From assembly GCA_050331475.1 (NCBI GenBank), contig JBHJGU010000001.1:1-12576 (forward strand): a stretch of DNA of 12,576 bases. The letters are read 5' to 3'. The DNA is from JBHJGU01 sp050331475 (GTDB lineage: Bacteria; Pseudomonadota; Alphaproteobacteria; Caulobacterales; Maricaulaceae). A program made the translations under genes and the position numbers. The notes beneath the pieces were generated by a model, which ran no database searches, was not told where the DNA came from, and saw nothing but the letters and a program-made list of their open reading frames with translations. This document shows, piece by piece, positions 10,818 to 12,576 of this stretch (position 1 is its first letter; each line of letters begins with the position of its first letter).

Positions 10818-12401
10818 ATGAGTTTTGAGCGCTTAGCCAGCGTGGACATCGCCGTATTGGTGGCCTATGCGGTCGGCATGATCGCCATCGGCGCGCTGTG
10901 CGCGCGTCAAGCCCATGGGGCGCAAGACTATTTCCTGGCCGGCCGGTCCATGGGCTGGCCGGTGATCGGGTTTTCCCTGTTCGCTTCGAACATTTCATCG
11001 ACGACCCTGGTGGGTTTAGCCGGGGCGGCCTACGCCACCGGGATTTCGGTTTACAATTACGAATGGAGCGCCGGGATCATTCTGATCTTCATGGCGGTGG
11101 TCATTCTGCCGTTTTTGCTGCGCGCCCAAGTCTACACCATGCCAGAGTATTTGGAGCGTCGGTACGACCGAACCGCGCGGCTCTATTTTGCGGGTTTGAC
11201 GCTGTTCCTCAATATTGTGGTTGATATGGCGGCCAGCCTCTACGCTGGCGCGCTGTTGGTTCAACTCGTCCTGCCCGAGGTCGAGGTCTGGCGCATCGTG
11301 GCGGGCTTAGCGTTAGCGGCGGGCGCCTACACGGTTTTAGGCGGGCTAAAGGCGGTGATGATCACGGACGTCATTCAAGCCGCGCTTTTGATCCTCGGCT
11401 CCATCGCCATAACCGTTGCGGCCGCGGCGAAGCTGGGCGGACCGGGCGACTGGCTCGCCGCTGCGCCGCCTAACGCCCTGAGCCTGATCCGACCGATCGA
11501 CGACCCGTCTCTACCTTGGCTTGGCCTGGTGCTCGGCGTGCCGATTCTGGGGTTTTATTTTTGGTGCGCCAACCAATTCATGGTCCAGCGCTTGTTAAGC
11601 GCGCGTTCGCTCGATCACGCGCGATGGGGCGCGTTGTTCGCCGGTCTTCTGAAGGTGCCGGTCCTGTTCATCATGGTGCTGCCCGGGATCATGGCGCTTG
11701 GACTTTACCCGGACTTGCCCGACGCGGACCAAGTCTACCCGACTTTGGTGTTCGATCTGTTGCCGGCGGGCGTTCTGGGTTTGGTGCTGGCGGGCTTCAT
11801 TGCCGCGCTGATGAGCCAAATCGACTCCACGCTAAATTCCGCCTCCACCCTGGTGACCATGGATTTCGTGCGCAGCCGCCGTCCCGAATTATCCCAAACG
11901 GCGCTGCTGCGCATCGGGCGCGTTGTGGCGGCGCTGGTCATGGGCTTGGCCGTGCTGTGGGCGCCGCAAATCGCACGGTTCGAAGGCTTATTTGTCTATT
12001 TGCAGCAGGTTCTGGCCTACACCGTGCCGCCCATCGTCGCCTTATTGCTGGTCGGCGCGTTTTGGCCGAGGGCCAATGCGCGCGGCGCGCTCTGGGCGTT
12101 GATCGGCGGCACCAGCGCGGGCGCCGCGGCGTTCGCGCTCATCGTTCTGGCTGAGGCGGTCAGCCTGCATTTCCTCTATGTCGCGCCGTTGCTGGCCGTG
12201 ATTTCAGCATTGGCCTTGGTGGCGGGCAGCCTCACCGCGCCTCCGCCCCCGCCCGAAAAGGTCGCCGCCTGTCTGTGGACCCGGGCCGGTTTCGCAGCCG
12301 AGGGCGCTGCGCTGCGCGGCCAACCGGTCTGGCGGAATTATCGCTGGCAAGCCATAGGGCTGATCGGCCTGACCGCCGCCGTCGTGATCGCGTTTTGGTA
12401 A
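10818..12401 (+). CDS. Sodium:solute symporter, SGLT-like (SSS family)
   Basis: A 527-residue inner-membrane sodium-coupled symporter with about 14 predicted helices. Family blocks include AQDYFLAGRSMGWPVIGFSL (near 34-54), FASNISSTTLVGLAGAAYATG, NYEWSAG, YTMPEYLERRYDRTAR, GGLKAVMITDVIQ and MSQIDSTLNSASTLVTMD, which carries sodium-site serine/threonines of helix 8. This resembles vSGLT-type sugar carriers, in agreement with the divergent hexose kinase, although myo-inositol or other sugars cannot be excluded. AAAGG followed by a G-run precedes the ATG. The hydrophobic final helix ends IGLTAAVVIAFW, complete by comparison with SGLT carriers, so the IS element beyond does not seem to truncate it. 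No recognised promoter is seen in the 94-bp divergent gap. Confidence 0.92.
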   Translation: MSFERLASVDIAVLVAYAVGMIAIGALCARQAHGAQDYFLAGRSMGWPVIGFSLFASNISSTTLVGLAGAAYATGISVYNYEWSAGIILIFMAVVILPFLLRAQVYTMPEYLERRYDRTARLYFAGLTLFLNIVVDMAASLYAGALLVQLVLPEVEVWRIVAGLALAAGAYTVLGGLKAVMITDVIQAALLILGSIAITVAAAAKLGGPGDWLAAAPPNALSLIRPIDDPSLPWLGLVLGVPILGFYFWCANQFMVQRLLSARSLDHARWGALFAGLLKVPVLFIMVLPGIMALGLYPDLPDADQVYPTLVFDLLPAGVLGLVLAGFIAALMSQIDSTLNSASTLVTMDFVRSRRPELSQTALLRIGRVVAALVMGLAVLWAPQIARFEGLFVYLQQVLAYTVPPIVALLLVGAFWPRANARGALWALIGGTSAGAAAFALIVLAEAVSLHFLYVAPLLAVISALALVAGSLTAPPPPPEKVAACLWTRAGFAAEGAALRGQPVWRNYRWQAIGLIGLTAAVVIAFW

Positions 12402-12459
12402 ATCGACAGGCGCCGCAACCCTGACGATCGCCATTGATGAGTCATTGGGTAATTTGCGA

Positions 12460-12522
12460 CTGCTTCCCCCGGCCGGCCTGAAGGTCGACACTTCTGGTTG
12501 GTAAGATCAGAAGGAGAAGCAG
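12460..12522 (+). promoter_or_regulatory. Nested stem-loop in the IS leader
   Basis: CTGCTTC (12460-12466) can pair with GAAGCAG (12516-12522). Inside, CTTCTG (12491-12496) pairs with CAGAAG (12508-12513) around an 11-nt loop, and GGCCGGCC (12471-12478) is self-complementary. The transposase ribosome binding site AAGGAG (12511-12516) is caught between the stems. It may limit transposase translation or be the 3' part of an IS110 bridge RNA. Confidence 0.45.
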
Positions 12523-12524
12523 CC

Positions 12525-12576
12525 ATGGGATACTATGCCGGATTAGACCTATCGATGGAAACGACGGCGGTGTGCG
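12525..12576 (+). CDS. IS110-family transposase, N-terminus (cut by window end)
   Basis: The reading frame starts MGYYAGLDLSMETTAVC, the characteristic opening of IS110-family DEDD recombinases (YxGLDxSxxxTxVCVVD), with Asp8 the first catalytic acid of the RuvC-like fold. AAGGAG lies 8 nt before the ATG. Only 17 residues are visible, so subgroup, intactness and length cannot be judged. Confidence 0.85.
   Translation, partial: MGYYAGLDLSMETTAVC

Larger units (their letters stand above)
12402..12576 (+). mobile_element. IS110-family insertion sequence, left part
   Basis: The segment holds the 5' flank and first codons of an IS110-type transposase. The exact left end cannot be fixed: IS110 elements lack obvious terminal inverted repeats and usually make little or no target duplication, and no second copy is available to compare. 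It lies somewhere between the symporter stop (12401) and about 12455. The element continues past the window. Confidence 0.6.

Noticed and set aside
10724..10849. Extension of the sugar kinase to 10849
   Set aside because: It would overlap the divergent symporter start and adds a sequence unlike ROK N-termini.
1..12576. CRISPR arrays, tRNA or rRNA genes, phage genes
   Set aside because: No regularly spaced repeats, no cloverleaf-like tRNA segments, no rRNA sequence and no phage genes were seen in the window.

Overview
This GC-rich window reads as chromosomal DNA of an alphaproteobacterium. Two things point there: the left edge carries the end of a PhyR-type response regulator, the alphaproteobacterial master switch of the general stress response (GSR), and nine sites match the EcfG-type sigma-factor promoter (GGAAC, 16-17 nt, CGTT). 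I cannot name the genus. Gene content fits an aerobic free-living bacterium, perhaps of the Caulobacterales/Hyphomonadaceae type, but that is a guess.

Layout. Bases 1-278 are the C-terminal receiver domain of PhyR; the canonical phosphoacceptor aspartate seems replaced by glutamate. A GSR promoter then drives a Glu/Leu/Phe/Val dehydrogenase-family gene (368-1609) and a DUF1328 micro-membrane protein (1636-1809). Bases 1810-2233 hold an alphaproteobacterial intergenic palindromic repeat, several strong stem-loops and a divergent pair of GSR promoters. The leftward promoter has no credible ORF and may serve a small RNA with C-rich loops. The rightward one drives a second DUF1328 protein (2234-2410) and a very acidic repeat-rich lipoprotein (2442-2747). 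A bidirectional terminator separates these from a leftward CsbD-family gene (2808-3005). The 3006-3329 intergenic region has two leftward and one rightward GSR promoter, the latter for a secreted PRC-barrel protein (3330-4010).

The middle holds an iron superoxide dismutase, a diacylglycerol-kinase-family lipid kinase and a calcineurin-like phosphoesterase, apparently one operon (4148-6531) without a recognisable GSR promoter. Then come a GSR-driven Dps ferritin (6611-7120), a 69-residue single-span membrane protein (7249-7458), a leftward formate/nitrite-transporter-family protein (7480-8313) and, from a divergent GSR promoter, a small two-span membrane protein overlapping an ExoD-family gene (8449-9269).

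The right part is metabolic: a leftward pair encoding a ROK fructokinase-type sugar kinase and free-methionine-(R)-sulfoxide reductase (9317-10723), and a divergent sodium:solute symporter of the SGLT type (10818-12401). At the edge begins an IS110-family insertion sequence (transposase from 12525, cut by the window end).

Taken together, 1-9269 looks like a general-stress-response island. A PhyR-family regulator sits beside several units carrying its downstream promoter signature, whose products cover DNA and iron protection (Dps), envelope proteins (DUF1328, CsbD, PRC-barrel, acidic lipoprotein, ExoD), transport and nitrogen/redox metabolism. Superoxide dismutase and methionine sulfoxide reductase add oxidative-stress functions under other control.
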